Numbered from the stretch's first letter, positions 11,441 through 23,310 are shown. The stretch: DNA of 64,000 nt from Armillaria gallica (GCA_037576215.1 JBANDB010000013.1:1860001-1924000); one strand, 5' to 3'. Notes: generated from the sequence alone by a model not told the origin. Made by a program: numbers and translations.

Positions 11441-12880
11441 ATCCGGCGGTAGGGGCGGTGGCTGTTCCTGGTTCTGGAATGCCAGAGGGATGTATGGAGT
11501 GAGTAATGACTCATTGAAGGTCGGGTGAATTTTCCAGTTAGCGGGTAGAGCTAAAGTGTACGTGGAGGCGCTTTTCTTTCCCTTGATTTCGAAGGGGCCC
11601 ATTCGCTTGTCATCGAGCTTCTTTTTTGGATGTGGGAGTCTGAGATTTGTTGTGTCGAGCCAGACTTTGTCGCCTACTTTATATTCAATGGCTGGGCGCT
11701 TCAGTTTGTCGTATTGCGACTTCATCTGTAGCGCAGCCTTTTCGAGCGACTTTTTGGCTTCGGCATGGATCTCTTGCATCTTGGAAATGAAGGTATTCAA
11801 GGCAGGGGTGTGGAATGGTGCAGACAACTTTGCTTCTGGTAACACGGCAGGACTGTAGCCATAATTGACTTCAAAGGGACTTTTGCTGGTAGAGGAGTGA
11901 ACTCGGTTGTTATGAGTGAATGTGGCAAGAGAGAGCCATTCTGCCCAGTCGGTCTGGAGGTGGTTGACGAACATGCGGAGGTATTTCTCGATTTCCTGGT
12001 TAACCCGTTCGGTCTGGCCGTCTGTTTGAGGATGATAGGCGGTCGAAGCATTGCCTTTAATCTGAAGGAGGTCATAAAGGTTCTTCATGAATTTGGATAT
12101 GAACACGGTTCCTCTGTCCGAGATGATGACTTGAGGCATCCCATGCTTGGCATATACCTCGTCACATAGGATTCTCGCCCATCCTTCTGACGATAATTCA
12201 GTGGAACATGCGACAGGGATAATCTCCTTCAAGAAGCGGTTGATGATTACTAGAATAGCATTGTAGCCATTGCTCTTGGGTAACCCTGTCACCATGTCTA
12301 CCGAGATATGAGTCCATGGATGGGAGGGTATCTCGTTGGGGTGAAGAGGTGCCGCCTTTGCCTGGGTGCTGCTCTTAGTTCGTTGGCAAGTTTCACAGGC
12401 CCGGACTTATGTTTCGATATCCTTTCTCATTTTCGGCCACCAGAACTCTCATAACATGAGCTCCTTGGTTTTCTCGATGCCTGGGTGTCCAGCAGTGATG
12501 TGGTTGTGTGAGTGAGCAATGATCTCTCCTCGTAGTGCATGATTCCGAGGCACATAGATTCTGCCATTGTACCAGATGAGCCCGTCCTTCAGTTTCATGC
12601 TGCGATCGTGGTTGACTGAACCTGAACCAGCAATGTTGTAGTCCAAAAGGTGGGCATTTTTGGTGGTGGTCCGTATGCTCTAATGGGTTTCATCGACGGT
12701 GGGCATAATCATGGCCCAGAAGTGTTCAGGGGACAGGACTACAACCTGTTCATTGTCGTTCTCCCCTTGATCATGGTCTGCTCGGCGAGAGAGGAGATCA
12801 GCCTTCTTATTCACAGTTCCGGCTTTGTGATGAAGGGTAAAGTGGTATTCTGCTAGTTCGGTGATCCATCGAGCTTGTCG
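11441..12880 (-). pseudogene. Gypsy-1 integrase
   Basis: The N-terminal zinc-binding part reads HNHITAGHPG then CETCQRTK (H-H-C-C). The catalytic core follows in the long frame ending at 12295. The three acidic residues lie in SVDMVTGLP, IISDRGTVF and TERVNQEIE, so the D-D-E triad is intact. YHPQTDGQTERVN is the standard Gypsy core motif, and a GPF/Y-type module (DKRMGPFEIKGK) leads to the chromodomain. In-frame stops lie after KELML and within the CETC region. The enzyme would insert element cDNA into the chromosome; this copy is broken. Confidence 0.88.
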
Positions 12881-13494
12881 TCAGTTTACTTTCTGGGGTT
12901 TTCGGAAGTACTGGAGGTTTTGGTGGTCCATCCAGATTTCGAAGTCTTGATAGGCACCCATTAGGTAATATCTCCACTCTTCAAGAGCAAGCATGATCGC
13001 CAGGAGTTCCTTGTCATAAATCTCATAGTTATGCTCTGTAACTGAAAGAGATTTGGACAGGAACGAGACTGGTCTCCATTTGCTGTCCTGCTCTTGGGAA
13101 AGGACCGTGCCAATCGCTCCCTCGCTAGCGTCTGCCTCCACTCTGAACTTCCCTTCATTTGTCAGTATGGCAAGCATGATGTCCTTGGCCAGCTGCTTTT
13201 TCAACTGCTTGAATGCTTCCTGCTGAGCTTTGCCCCATTTCCATGTGTCATTACCCATTAATTGAGTCATGGGCTTCACAATTTTGCTATAGTTTTTTAT
13301 GAAGCGACAATAGAAGTTGGTGAAGCCCAGGAATGACTGAAGTTCCTTCTTCTTGGTTGGCACTGGCCAGTCAAGAATGCCCTTGATTTTGACCAGGTCC
13401 ATGCGGATACTGCCTTCGCTGATGATGATGCCTAGGTATTCCATTTCCAGGACTTCGAATTCGCATTTTTCTGCTTTGAGGAACAGTTTGTGCT
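12881..13494 (-). pseudogene. Gypsy-1 RT connection and RNase H
   Basis: The minus-strand frame continues from RT with LGFTNFYCRFIKNYS (the RT thumb block). RNase H follows: VEADASEGAIGTVLSQ, ELLAIMLALEEWRYYL and IWMDHQNL carry the catalytic D, E and D. A TGA after PQKVN (near 12881) and another at 13494-13496 interrupt the frame. Both are explained by CGA to TGA. Confidence 0.88.
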
Positions 13495-14002
13495 TTCACA
13501 GGGTTGCCAGCACCTGGCGCACGATCCATCGATGCTCCTCCTTAGTTTTAGACATGATCAGGATGTCGTCGAGATAGATGGTGACCTTTCTGGACGCAAT
13601 GAGGTCTTTGAAAATGTCGTTTATCATCCATTGGAAGGTAGCCAGGGAGTTGGTGAGCCCGAAGAACATTACCGTTGGCTTGAACAGGCCACGGTTAGTT
13701 CTGAAGGCTGCTTTCCACTCATCCCCTGTCTTGATACAAACATTATTGTATCCCCATCGAACATCCAGTTTGGAGAAGTATTTGGCGCTGCATAGTTTGT
13801 CCATAAGTTCTGAGATTAAAGGAAGCGGATATCGGTTTTTGATTGTCATTTCGTTAAGCTTCCAATAATCCTGAATGGGTCTAAGTTTCCTATCCTTCTT
13901 TTTGATGAAGAAGAATGGCGATGCCATGGGCGACTTGGAGGGTCGTATTCTTCCACTGGACAGATTCTTGTCGAGAAACTTGTCTAGTTCCTCCTGTTCT
14001 GC
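13495..14002 (-). pseudogene. Gypsy-1 reverse transcriptase
   Basis: The frame on the minus strand contains the conserved RT blocks in order: [40 protein letters not shown] (catalytic aspartate), [11 protein letters not shown] and TIYLDDILI with the paired catalytic aspartates. It lies between the protease and RNase H as in other Ty3/Gypsy pol genes. An in-frame TGA follows VYPLN at the protease/RT junction. Catalytic residues are retained but the polyprotein is not continuous. Confidence 0.92.
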
Positions 14003-14647
14003 TCAATTGAGTGGATAGACCTTGCAGTCAAGGTTAGCGTTAGCGTTTGGGATAAGTTCAATGGTGTGGTCCCATGGTTTTGGCTCTGGGAGCTCATCAA
14101 AGCTTTCCTTGTCGAATAAGTCTTTGAAGTCCCGACACCATTTGGGAACCATTTCTTTGAATGTTTTGGCTTTCTTCTCCATGTTTGCCTTGGCTACCAG
14201 ATCGTTGGCTACATGCCACATTGCCCTAATGCGAATAGCTTCTTCAAAGCTTATTGCAAGAATGGTTTCGCCTTCCTCCAGCTCTTTATCCCATTTGTCG
14301 TATGGATCTGCATCAGGTAGCAGGATTGGGGTGTGATGGCACTGACATTGAGTGAAGATTATTTTCCCGGTCTGCCAATTGATTAGTGGATTGTGCCTTG
14401 CCAACCAGTCATGCCCGAGGAAGATGTCCTGTCCCTGAAGATTGGTGATAGCCAGGTCGATGCACTCGGCATGATCCCCGATGGTGATGCATAGTTTCGC
14501 ATAGGCAGTGATTTGCCCCACACTATTTTTTGATCCATCTGCGTTATATACAGTAATGGGCGTGGCTGTTGCGCAGGTAGGGAGATTATGCTGTTCGACA
14601 AAGTCCCGGCTGACGGCGCTGCTAGTACAGCTGCTGTCGACCAACAC
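14003..14647 (-). pseudogene. Gypsy-1 aspartic protease
   Basis: The retropepsin region reads LVDSSCTSSAVSRDFV and later DIFLGHDWLARHNP. The second block is typical of Ty3/Gypsy proteases. The active site is expected to be D-S-G or D-T-G, but here it reads D-S-S, consistent with a single G-to-A change. The protease would be inactive even if translated. It would have cut the Gag-Pol polyprotein. Confidence 0.8.
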
Positions 14648-16529
14648 CGAGGATGTAATGGGTATGCGACCCCCTGGTGCCTGTATTTGGATGTCAGTTG
14701 TTAGGGCTCTACCACCGTCGCTTACTCAGCAGACGTATTGTCTGGGTTGCCAGAGTTCTTCCATCCATTCCAATGCCCTGATCTGCGTTGCTCTCCATAG
14801 TCCTTCAATCATTTCGTCTATCACTTTCTCAATGCGGGTTTTATGAATCCAGTTCTTTAGAATTGCCTTCGCTTCTTCCTCCGTCTTCATGTCCTTAATC
14901 CTGCACAACATCCATTCAGCTTCAAATGGCTTGAGCCACGTGTGTGGGACCTTCTCAGTCTTCGCACCAGAGCCTAACAGCTCAGCTACCGTCGACTGGG
15001 TCACCTCGGAAGCTACAGGGGACTCTTTGTTAGTTTGTTGGCTTAGTCGGAAGCTGGTGTCATCTTCATCATTGGGAATCTCTTCGACTCATACCTGGTG
15101 CCCCCTTTTCACTGCCTGGGCGCTAGCAGCTTCCCCCTGTTCATCGGCAGCATGGTATCCCTGTGAGTCATATCTCAAGGGGTCATGTCTTGAGGCGGGG
15201 ATATGTGTGCTAGGAATGTGGCCAAGTCCTAGCTCCAGGTCGAGGCGGGAGGTGCATATCCCGGAGATGTCACCCCGCGAGGGGGCAACAGACTGGGCTC
15301 ACACTCCTTCAGACGGCGAACCAACACTCAAGTTGGAGTCGCCTCCATCCATTACCTCCGGGCCCATAGGGTCCCTCATTGCTTTCGGTGCCTCTATACC
15401 TGTAATTAACTCCTCTGTCTTTGTCGAAGTCTTCGCCTTGTCGCGAGGTTTGGACTCCGATGTCCTTGCGGTATTCTCCAATCATGGAGCCACTTTATCA
15501 GGGGGGGCATGTCCCTCCGGAGGAGGCACTTGTTCCCCTGTCCCATCCAGTCGTTTATCAGATGCTGTTATGATGGGTGACACTATGGTGGGTGCCTTTT
15601 CATCCGCTACTTTCACTCGCAATGAGCTACTTGTCAAATGTTTAGCCGGTTGCGCAGTCCTGGGGTCAGCCGCCCCAACTGCCTGTTTCAATTCTTTCTT
15701 AGTTTCCCTCTCAGTAGTGAAGTTGCGAATGGGTATATTTGAATGCATATTATCAACTACAGATGCATAATGAGCCTGACTAGCGGGCGATGAGTGCATA
15801 CTGGATGAAACTAAGTCCTTTGCCGAGACAGTTGAATTGTTTACTACTTGGCGCCGTCTTTTACCTCCTTGATCTTCAAGTCCATTTTCTCGTTTGTGGC
15901 TACATGGTCCCAGTAATAATTGAGGTGTTGTAGCGCTTCCTCCTTCATTTTTGGGGCCTTGGGGCAATCTTGTTTGAAGTGCCTGGTCTCGCCGCATCGG
16001 AAACACTTTGCCTTGGCATGCACTGCATCGATATCCAATGGCTTGCCTCCCCCTCTGTAAATTGTGCCAGTTCCCGTCTTCTTTTCTGGGACACCATTCT
16101 GCTGTGGGTTTGTCTTTGTCATTGTCGCCATAGTATTCGTCTTTGCCTGCTGTTTCCATTCAGTGAGCTTCCCACCGCTCTGTTCTGCCTTTCGCGTTCT
16201 CCAGTTGTGATCAATCCGGAGTATGTGCTGCTTCCACTCCTGGTAGGTGGTGGGGAGCTCTCCATCTGATGCATAGATGATATCCTTGGCGGTCGACCAA
16301 CACGCCTTCTTGACTTGGGCTATCATCATCTGGTCAATGCCAATGACTCTGGCCTTGAATGCTAGCAATTTGAATTGCTGGAAGAATAAATCACCATCAG
16401 CAAAGCTACTTTGCTTGAGCTTCACCCATTGTGCGAACTTGATTTCAGCATTGGCATCCTTCCAGAACCGTCATCTGACTTCCTCGACAAACTGCTCGTA
16501 GGCTGGGTAGAGCTGGTCCCCATTGACGT
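14648..16529 (-). pseudogene. Gypsy-1 gag C-terminal half with zinc knuckle, and linker to protease
   Basis: Immediately beyond the nested LTR the capsid resumes as VNGDQLYPAYEQFVEEV. It continues as FAQWVKLKQSSFADGDLFFQQ, the standard Gypsy Gag (retrotrans_gag) fold region. The zinc knuckle CFRCGETRHFKQDC fits C-X2-C-X4-H-X4-C. A Ser/Pro/Ala-rich linker in another frame (15482-15860, then 14726-15004) leads to the protease. A TGA after EEVR (near 16470) and at least one frameshift break it. Gag packages element RNA into virus-like particles. Confidence 0.8.
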
Positions 16530-18231
16530 TGATGAGCCTCCAGGCTCTGTACGCTCAGAATTCGTGGATTTACCCATCCATCACCCAATACCTTCGAAAC
16601 GACACCATTATAACCCTCACACACTCCATAACACTGCCAACTCTCGATAATACCATGGATTTTCGCAGTATAAGCCACAAACATTCAGATCCAGTCCTAA
16701 AACTGTGACATCCACTCCTCACACACTCCGTTATCCTTCCCAGCTCGCCTTGTATCACAATTACAGTATCCCATCACAGCAAGGCACCTTTGATCGACAA
16801 TCATCCTAAAACGGGGTTGCTATATCACTCAGAAGCACTAGTTGATGTGCCCATCAATCATTTAATGAAATGACGTGATTGACATGAGTACCCTCCCAGC
16901 TACGATAATTACAGCTACAGCAACTATAGACCGCATTTACTAAGGCTGTTACAGTGCCAAGACTTCGAATTATCGTTGCCCCACGCATACACCTCAGCAC
17001 GGCAACTGCAGCTCAATAATCCGCAGCTAAACAGCACCTCATGATCCGCTCATCGCTCAATAAAACCACACAGTTCGCATCCATACACAGCAACGTCAAG
17101 GACTTGCTGTTACTTTAGAACCACAGATACCATATGTTTACTACGGCTATTACAAAAGCCAAGGACTTACAGCCTTACTAAGGCTCCGAAGAATATTCTA
17201 TTTATAAAATCGTACTTGTAGTATAAAACCTAGGTAGAAACCACATTTTTAGAGTTAGTTCTTACCCAGTTGACGAGGCTACGGCATTACCAGTCAGCTA
17301 CGGTTACTCCAAGTTATTCTCCACCGCTTGCTTTACTCTTTAAACGTTGTTGGTTGCACCAATACACGAAATCTTGCGTCAATAACTTGCTTTTGTCTTT
17401 TAATGCCACAACATCGCTTCACTTTCACCACATAGGATTGTTTCATCACCTTCTACATCGCCATTGTTTTTATCGCCCAGTTCAGTATTGCCTCTGTGTA
17501 GGCCCAGTTCAGCTCCATAGGATCACCCTCGTCTTTATCATTGTTCGGAGTTGCCATGCATCTATTGCCGCAGCACCTCACTCAGCACCACAGTTACTAT
17601 GATTTCTACCAGTTTCTTGCAGTCTCCGTACATTTATTGTTACTTGTTTCGACTCAAAATATTAGGTACACCCCATGCCACGTTTACTAGGCTATTTCGA
17701 CGTCTCCTAGTCCATTGCCACGATTTCTAGTCCTCCCCCACGATTTCTAGCACATTGCTACGATTTCTAGAGCATTGCAACAATTTCTAGAGCATTGCAA
17801 CAATTTCTAGTCCCTCCCCACATTTCCAGTCCCTTCCCACGTCTTCTATTCCCTCCCCACGTTTTCTCGACCATTGCTACGATTTCTAGCGCGTTGCTAC
17901 GATTTCTAGACCCATTTTCGTGGTCTCTAGAGCATTTTCACAGTTTCTATTGCAGTTTCTTGGTATTCAAGTCATACCAGATTCCGTCCCATCTCATCTA
18001 TCGAGATCCTTCCTGGCTTACAGCCAATGTCTATTAGTACTCCTTGACCAAGAGTACTACTTCGCTGACTGAAAGTCACAGTGTATCTTGTGTTATTGAG
18101 GAATTGACCGCACGGAGGTGCACCGAACCACTCGCAAACACATTGCCTTGATTGCTGTGTTGCTACATTAATTGCCTAAGCTCTCACCGAGTTTTGGGTG
18201 TTGCCGTTGCCACAGAAGTCTAGGCTCATCA
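16530..18231 (+). repeat. solo LTR, TGATGAGC family subtype A (copy A2), inside Gypsy-1 gag
   Basis: This 1702-bp copy has the same ends as A1 and lies inside the Gypsy-1 capsid coding region. Flanks are ACGT (16526-16529) and ATGT (18232-18235). Removing the element and one copy restores the gag reading from ELGRN into VNGDQLYPAYEQF, so the original duplication was ACGT and one copy lost its CpG. The TATA box and the 20-bp tandem array (17703-17930) are present. Orientation is opposite to Gypsy-1. Confidence 0.9.
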
Positions 18232-20277
18232 ATGTTCCTTCCCAATTCCCACGCACACAACTCCCACCATTCTTGAGCGCTTTTGCCAAAACGTGAGGCG
18301 CAGAAGATAACCTTATGGGGGTGGTGTCGGAAATACTGATTGAACACGGAGAAGTACATGTTGCATTGGGAGAAGAACCGGGTGATGTCATTGGAATCGC
18401 CATTGAAGTTCTCTGGTACTTTGACCATTTCGGGCTTCAAGGCTGCCCATGGTCCCTGCATGTCTTCAGTTAGTACCCAGGGGTTAGGCGGATCTGGTGG
18501 TCCGGGTGGCGGCGGGTATCGAGGTGGCGCCCACTGTTGAGGGATGACTGGTGGTGCCTGTGGCGGGGGTCCCGGGGGAATCGGCGGTTTGCTGGGCAGC
18601 TGAGGTGCATTTGATGGTCCTGCACCTTCATCGGCTATAGCGGCAGCGAAAAGCCTAGGCCGACCCTGTGTGCCTGGTGGTCCATATCCCCGCGGGTATA
18701 AGTAGCTTGATTGTGCCGGTACATAGCCCGGTTGCCATTTTGGGTACTCAGATACTGTGGCCCTTGAGGGGAGTACCGGTGGCTCATCATCCATCAGCTC
18801 CGGTGTGGTTACTGCAGACGGTAGGTCATACTGGGGTCGTTGGTACTGATCGGGTACTTGAATCGGGTGATCCTGATGGATCATATTGTATGCTTGGCAG
18901 GCAAAATGAGTGGCTTCTTCTTTGATAATATAGTTGTATCCGTAGTAGGCATAATCAACTCCTGCCGGCGTTTGGTGCCAATCCTGATCCGCTACTAATT
19001 CTTCCATAAAATGATAAAACAATTCCTCGATCAAGGCACGAAGGAGTATGTCAGGAATTTGGACCAGTTTACCTGTCACTAGGAGGTACAGGGCCTGGGA
19101 GATGGTTATCGGGATGATCGGCGGGGGGGGGGTGCTTGGGACTGTCGGGGTTGCGATTGGCAAAGGTGATGGACTTCCCCTTCCAAGGATTCCATTGATA
19201 TGTTCCGTGGTGGGGAGTACCTCAGTGCCAGCGTCGCTAGTGGAATAGTAGATGGTTTCCCCCCTACTGTTGATCCCAATGTCGGGCTGGCACTCATTGA
19301 TCTCTCTGAAGGCTGCCGCCCGCCTTGCCTCTGCTGCTCTTCTTTCGTGACTGTACTGGCTGGGCTCCTCAACCTTGTCATCGGGTCCTCCCTCTCTTTG
19401 TCGTGACTCCTCGGCATGTCTTCCGATCCCCCCAGTAACATTTTCGAATGATTGTCTCCTTTGCCTGGGAATGGCGAGCCTGGATGGATTCCTTGGGGGT
19501 CTCTGGGGAGGACTCCCTTGTCAGCTCTGGGGGAGTGGGGGGCTGCTCGGTGATCTGTACGGGCTCATCCCAACAGACAGGGACGTAGTCTGATGGTGGG
19601 CTCCAGTTTCCGTCACTGGCTCGGTATGGGTTTCTGCGACGGGGGAAGAAGGCGGTATAGGGGAGGTTAAGGTTGTCTCAGACCTTGTCGAGGTGGAGGG
19701 TGGAATCGATAAAGATGTCGTGGGGCCCGATGGCTGCATGTGGTACCTGGATACGCCCAATACTACTGTCGGTAGGTTGCTCTGTTGCCAGGGTGCCTCC
19801 TGGGCCTCTGCTCCCCAGGCCGAGTCTGACGAGATACCTTGCCAGGTCTGCAGCAGTAGGCTCAGCTGGTCTGGGATGGGGGGTAGCTCTAGCAGAGGGA
19901 TGGAGAGGTGACTCGTCAGAAGAAAGTTCGATAACAGGGAACCTGCCTCTGGGAGTGCCTCCATTGCTTCCTTCTTGAACACTGACCTCCAACTGCCTAG
20001 GAAGATCTTCTTGGTTTCCCCTATGGATGAAGCAAGGGTGCTCGTCAAGTGTTGATGCTCGGCATGATAAGGGTGGGTAGATGTGTGCCGGTGGTGGCTG
20101 CTGTGGGAAGACATTGTTTATAATATTAGGGTGTTCGATATCCCTATCCCAGTTGTCACGTATGCGAGGAAATCTTCTGTAATGGTGCGCAACTGCTAGC
20201 GCTACGGCAAGTGCAACAAATACTGTTGCAATCCCAAAGAATATAGCAAGTAGAAACATTTCGAGATCGGTCAACAT
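18232..20277 (-). pseudogene. Gypsy-1 gag N-terminal half, with predicted membrane helix
   Basis: The frame opens with ATG at 20277, 42 nt after the 5' LTR. Residues 7-30 form a strongly hydrophobic segment (FLLAIFFGIATVFVALAVAL) followed by a basic patch, which looks like a membrane anchor and is unusual for Gag. An acidic and proline-rich region follows. After one TGA (near 19678, CGA type) and one frameshift (near 19430) comes a proline-rich stretch and the start of the capsid (ITRFFSQCNMYFSVFNQYF, SAQEWWELCAWELGRN). Two other minus-strand open frames over this span (19106-19441 and 19521-20114) are shadows. Confidence 0.7.
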
Positions 20278-20304
20278 GTAGGCTCCAGTTAAGGAGCAAA
20301 GGAA

Positions 20305-20317
20305 AGCCTCGAGCTAA
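20305..20317 (-). other. Gypsy-1 candidate self-priming primer-binding site
   Basis: In sense orientation TTAGCTCGAGGCT starts one base after the 5' LTR end. Its exact complement lies inside the LTR (20466-20478), at the predicted transcript start. No TGG-type tRNA primer site is seen here. This matches the self-priming layout of Tf1/sushi-type elements, in which the first bases of the RNA fold back onto the primer-binding site. Confidence 0.6.
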
Positions 20318-20318
20318 T

Positions 20319-20712
20319 TATTAAACCTGAACTTCTATCAAGGGTAAACAACAGCTGTCTCACGTTTGGGCAGTCACCGATGAGTCCCTCAAACTGATAG
20401 GTGATGAGTCTAAGTCCTTAAGTTCTCGGCAAGAAATTAAGCGATAGTTTTGGTATAGATTAAAGTTAGCTCGAGGCTGGGGTACATACAGCAAGAGTAA
20501 CTACTTAAATACTAGGAGTGAGGGTACATATATGGTTCGCCTTGTAAACGACAGAAGTTAGAGCACGCAAGATTGAAGCAGAAATGCGTGATATCGAAGA
20601 GATAACATGGGAATGGTGAACGGTTCCTCGGTTACCCCTATAGTCGATGGTCTGTCTGGCCTGGTTGATCCAGATAAGATAAGATAAAGGAAAAAACGAA
20701 TAAATTGTAACA
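20319..20712 (-). repeat. Gypsy-1 5' LTR
   Basis: This 394-bp copy is paired with 10643-11036. It ends at AAATC (20713-20717), the target duplication. In sense orientation a TATTTAAG box (20511 down to 20504) lies 33 nt before AGCCTCGAGCTAA, the probable transcription start. The LTR therefore seems to carry a compact promoter. Confidence 0.9.
20504..20511 (-). promoter_or_regulatory. TATA box in Gypsy-1 5' LTR
   Basis: TATTTAAG in sense orientation lies 33 nt upstream of the self-complementary AGCCTCGAGCTAA segment. That spacing is what TATA-directed initiation predicts. Confidence 0.5.
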
Positions 20713-20717
20713 AAATC

Positions 20718-21136
20718 CTATCAAACGGTGTTGTAACGATGTTTTCCAAGCTATACAGTTCCTCAATGACTCAAACTTCATAGACTCAGGAAACAGACAT
20801 ACATCCCTGGCCCTCTCTCACAATTCTCCCATTGCAGTCACTTCTATTCTTGCTCAGGAGACAATGATACATCTTCTCAGTGCAAAATCAGGCTCAGTTC
20901 CCTTGTTTTAGCGCTAACCTGATCTTGAAGTTGTCGTTCATGTTGCAGGCATCAGGATATTGGCATTGGCCTGAGAAAAGGGTCAGTGCATGAACTTGGA
21001 GAGATTTGAGGGACATACCATCCCTGGCCATCTCCTGTAGACGTAATCCTCCCTCTGCTGTTGCTTTGTCTTGTCCTCCAAGCAGTCCTGGTCTTGCTTG
21101 CTGGAAAGCAATACATCGTGTCAGCATGAACAATAC
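20718..21136 (-). pseudogene. exons of an unidentified host gene, cut by Gypsy-2
   Basis: On the minus strand an exon encodes CIAFQQARPGLLGGQDKATA and ends at GGGATG. It is followed by an intron GTATGT...CACTGACC...TTCTCAG and an exon reading QCQYPDACNMNDNFKIR. The intron has consensus 5', branch and 3' sites. The Gypsy-2 5' LTR starts at 21137 and truncates the upstream side. A related exon pair occurs on the other side of Gypsy-2 (42404-42640). I do not recognise the family. Confidence 0.4.
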
Positions 21137-21756
21137 TGTCAGGCCGGTTCCCGGACCGAGAGGAAAACACGGAAAAAGGAGCGATAAAGAGAGTATTTGG
21201 ATAATCGGCAGGGACACGTGGCAGGAACATTGCCAAGCCACGGCAGGTGACGCGTCATGCATGGCACGCAATGCGTAAGCCCGGATCACGACGCGTGTCC
21301 TGGCAAATGGGATGCGTATACCAAGATGCCGGCGACATGTATGCCCAAATGAACCTATTTATAGACTAGTCAGTATGTATAAAAGACTGATGATATGAAT
21401 GAAAAAGAACTTTCCTGACCCCAAGCAGTTTTGAACATAAGCGTGACCATACCCGCAAGTGTTCCCAGCATCACACGATCTTCAGGATTTTGTGAAAACA
21501 GTTACTACAGTTTCAAACCACGCCAGTTACCAACAGCAGCCGCTGACGACCGTACAGTCGGCACCACGAATACAGTTACCTAATGCACGCATGCAGAGAC
21601 TGAGTTCTCTGAAACCACAACAGCAGATTTCCCTCACGACACCCTGACTTGAAGTCATCCTACACCATAGCATTCGTGCTGACCTCCCCGAGCTAAACTT
21701 ATCGTACAACTAAACGTTGTGCAGTAATTTCTTGTCATATGTAAATTTGCATGACA
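21137..21756 (+). repeat. Gypsy-2 5' LTR
   Basis: This 620-bp LTR begins TGTCAGGCCGGTTCCCGG and ends TTTGCATGACA (TG...CA). It matches 35077-35391 and 42103-42403. The uninterrupted GTGACCATACCCGCAAGTG at about 21443 shows the site that the nested element later used in the 3' LTR. Confidence 0.9.
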
Positions 21757-21760
21757 TAAT

Positions 21761-21780
21761 TGGAGCCCACCACAAGGGGG
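21761..21780 (+). other. Gypsy-2 tRNA primer-binding site
   Basis: TGGAGCCCACCACAAGGGGG starts four bases after the 5' LTR. It begins with the TGG expected to pair with a tRNA CCA end. It is the same site as in the nested gag-protease element, TGGAGCCCACCGCGAGGGG, apart from two CpG-type changes. The tRNA species was not identified. Confidence 0.75.
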
Positions 21781-22098
21781 AGTCAATCAGTATCTTGACT
21801 TTCAAGTTCCCATTATCCAACAATATTCCGATATCAATTTTCCATTACAATCCGAAAAACAAATCCATACATTCAATAAACCCCGATGACTATGACAGGA
21901 CCAGGACCCGACGAAGCTACAATGAGCTCATACCGGATGCCCTCAATGCCAATCAACATGAACTGAAGCCGAGAAGAGCCAGACCCTTCCAATTGGAGAC
22001 ACCGACCTACCAAGATAGAAAGTGTAGAGACGTCAGATTCCGGAGAAAGGGTAAGCAGCATCTTAACTGACCTTGGCGATTTAGATGATTTTGATACC

Positions 22099-23310
22099 AT
22101 GTTCCCTGCCATGAGCAATCCTGTAATCCTCCCCAGAACTGTGAACGAGCCTCGATGGCAGATGGCACCATTACCACGGCCTTCCATCTTTGCACCTCGA
22201 CAAAACTATCAGTCGACGATGCCCACATCATTCCCGTCCAGCACACTGAGAACGACTCATGCACCTGCACCCCTCTTTCATCCAAATGCAGCACATACAC
22301 CGGACATAATGCCCTTACTGGGTGCACGTTTGGCCCCTGCCAAGTTTAAGGGAAAGTACGATTCTGTTAAGAAATTCATACGTCAATACAAGCAGATGTG
22401 CACAGTGTATAACATACCAGATGCAGAGAAATGCCAATGCCTCGTCGACTACTGTTCGTCGAGAGTGACACGCTTCATTGAGGCTTTAGACAGTTTTGTG
22501 GATGAAGATTAGGCACAACTTGAGACAGACATTCTCACCTATTACGATGCCAAGCTGAATGAATCTTGATACCTCGTTAGCAACCTCGATAGGTTGATCA
22601 ACCATTGGCACAAAAAGGGGATATTTAACCTTCAGAAATTCAAAGAATACGAGGTGGAATTCCTGACAATAGCGAATTGGTTACTTCACAAAGGGAAGAT
22701 AATGCAAGTGGAGCAACATACCAAGTTTTGGTATGGACTCCACAGGAACTTGCGAGAGATAGTTGAGGCCAGACACATGACCACACACCCCAAGTATGAT
22801 CCTCGTAACGTCATTCCCAGAGACGACATAGAGAAAATCGTCTATGCAATGTTCACTAGGGATTGATTTGACACCGATCTGGCTGCGAGGAAACCCAAGG
22901 GTCACCGTGTGAAGCTGAAGGAACTGTTAAAAATGACGATGTCAGAAGATGAATCCTCCAGCGAGGAAGAGGAAAGTTACGAATCAGATTCTGACGATGA
23001 GTCCCATTATGTTCGCAGGAAACGTCGAGCGAAGGCAGCCAGTCATAGAGCTGCAGAGAGACGCAGGAGGAAAGGTAAGAAGCCAAAACGTGCCTCAAGG
23101 TTTGACTTGAGCGACGAGTCAGAAGATAGATCTGAGAATGAATCAGATGACAACGATAAGAGCAAGAAGAAGAAGGACAAGAAGAAGCACGAGAAAGACC
23201 TCTTTGGAAAGATAAGCTTGAGGAAAAAGGTAAGGCCAGAGCCCAGGAACCAGTACCCAAGGAAGATATACCGAAAGAAGAAACTGCGGATGAAGTGGAA
23301 GAATTGGTAG
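22099..23310 (+). pseudogene. Gypsy-2 gag
   Basis: A single frame with three in-frame stops (near 22510, 22568 and 22864) encodes a capsid: FKGKYDSVKKFIRQYKQMC, LETDILTYYDAKLNES, FKEYEVEFLTIANWLLHKG and FWYGLHRNLREIVEARH. A highly acidic and basic tail (residues after EDESSSEEEESYESDSDDE) follows from 22930. Two stops are TGA at expected arginine positions; the first is TAG. The zinc knuckle lies downstream in another frame. Confidence 0.8.

Larger units (their letters stand above)
10643..20712 (-). mobile_element. Gypsy-1: Ty3/Gypsy chromovirus, decayed, minus strand
   Basis: The element has two 394-bp LTRs (20319-20712 as 5' LTR, 10643-11036 as 3' LTR) and a perfect 5-bp target duplication AAATC (10638-10642 and 20713-20717). 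Reading on the minus strand the order is gag, zinc knuckle, protease, RT, RNase H, integrase, chromodomain, which is the Ty3/Gypsy chromovirus order. Without the solo LTR nested in gag (16530-18231) it is about 8.4 kb. The frame is broken by several TGA codons, mostly at expected arginine CGA positions, and a few frameshifts, so it is inactive. The LTRs differ by an estimated 5-6%, mostly transitions. Confidence 0.93.

Noticed and set aside
14889..15770. 293-codon plus-strand frame
   Set aside because: It is antisense to the Gypsy-1 gag-protease linker and has no start context, domain or intron support.
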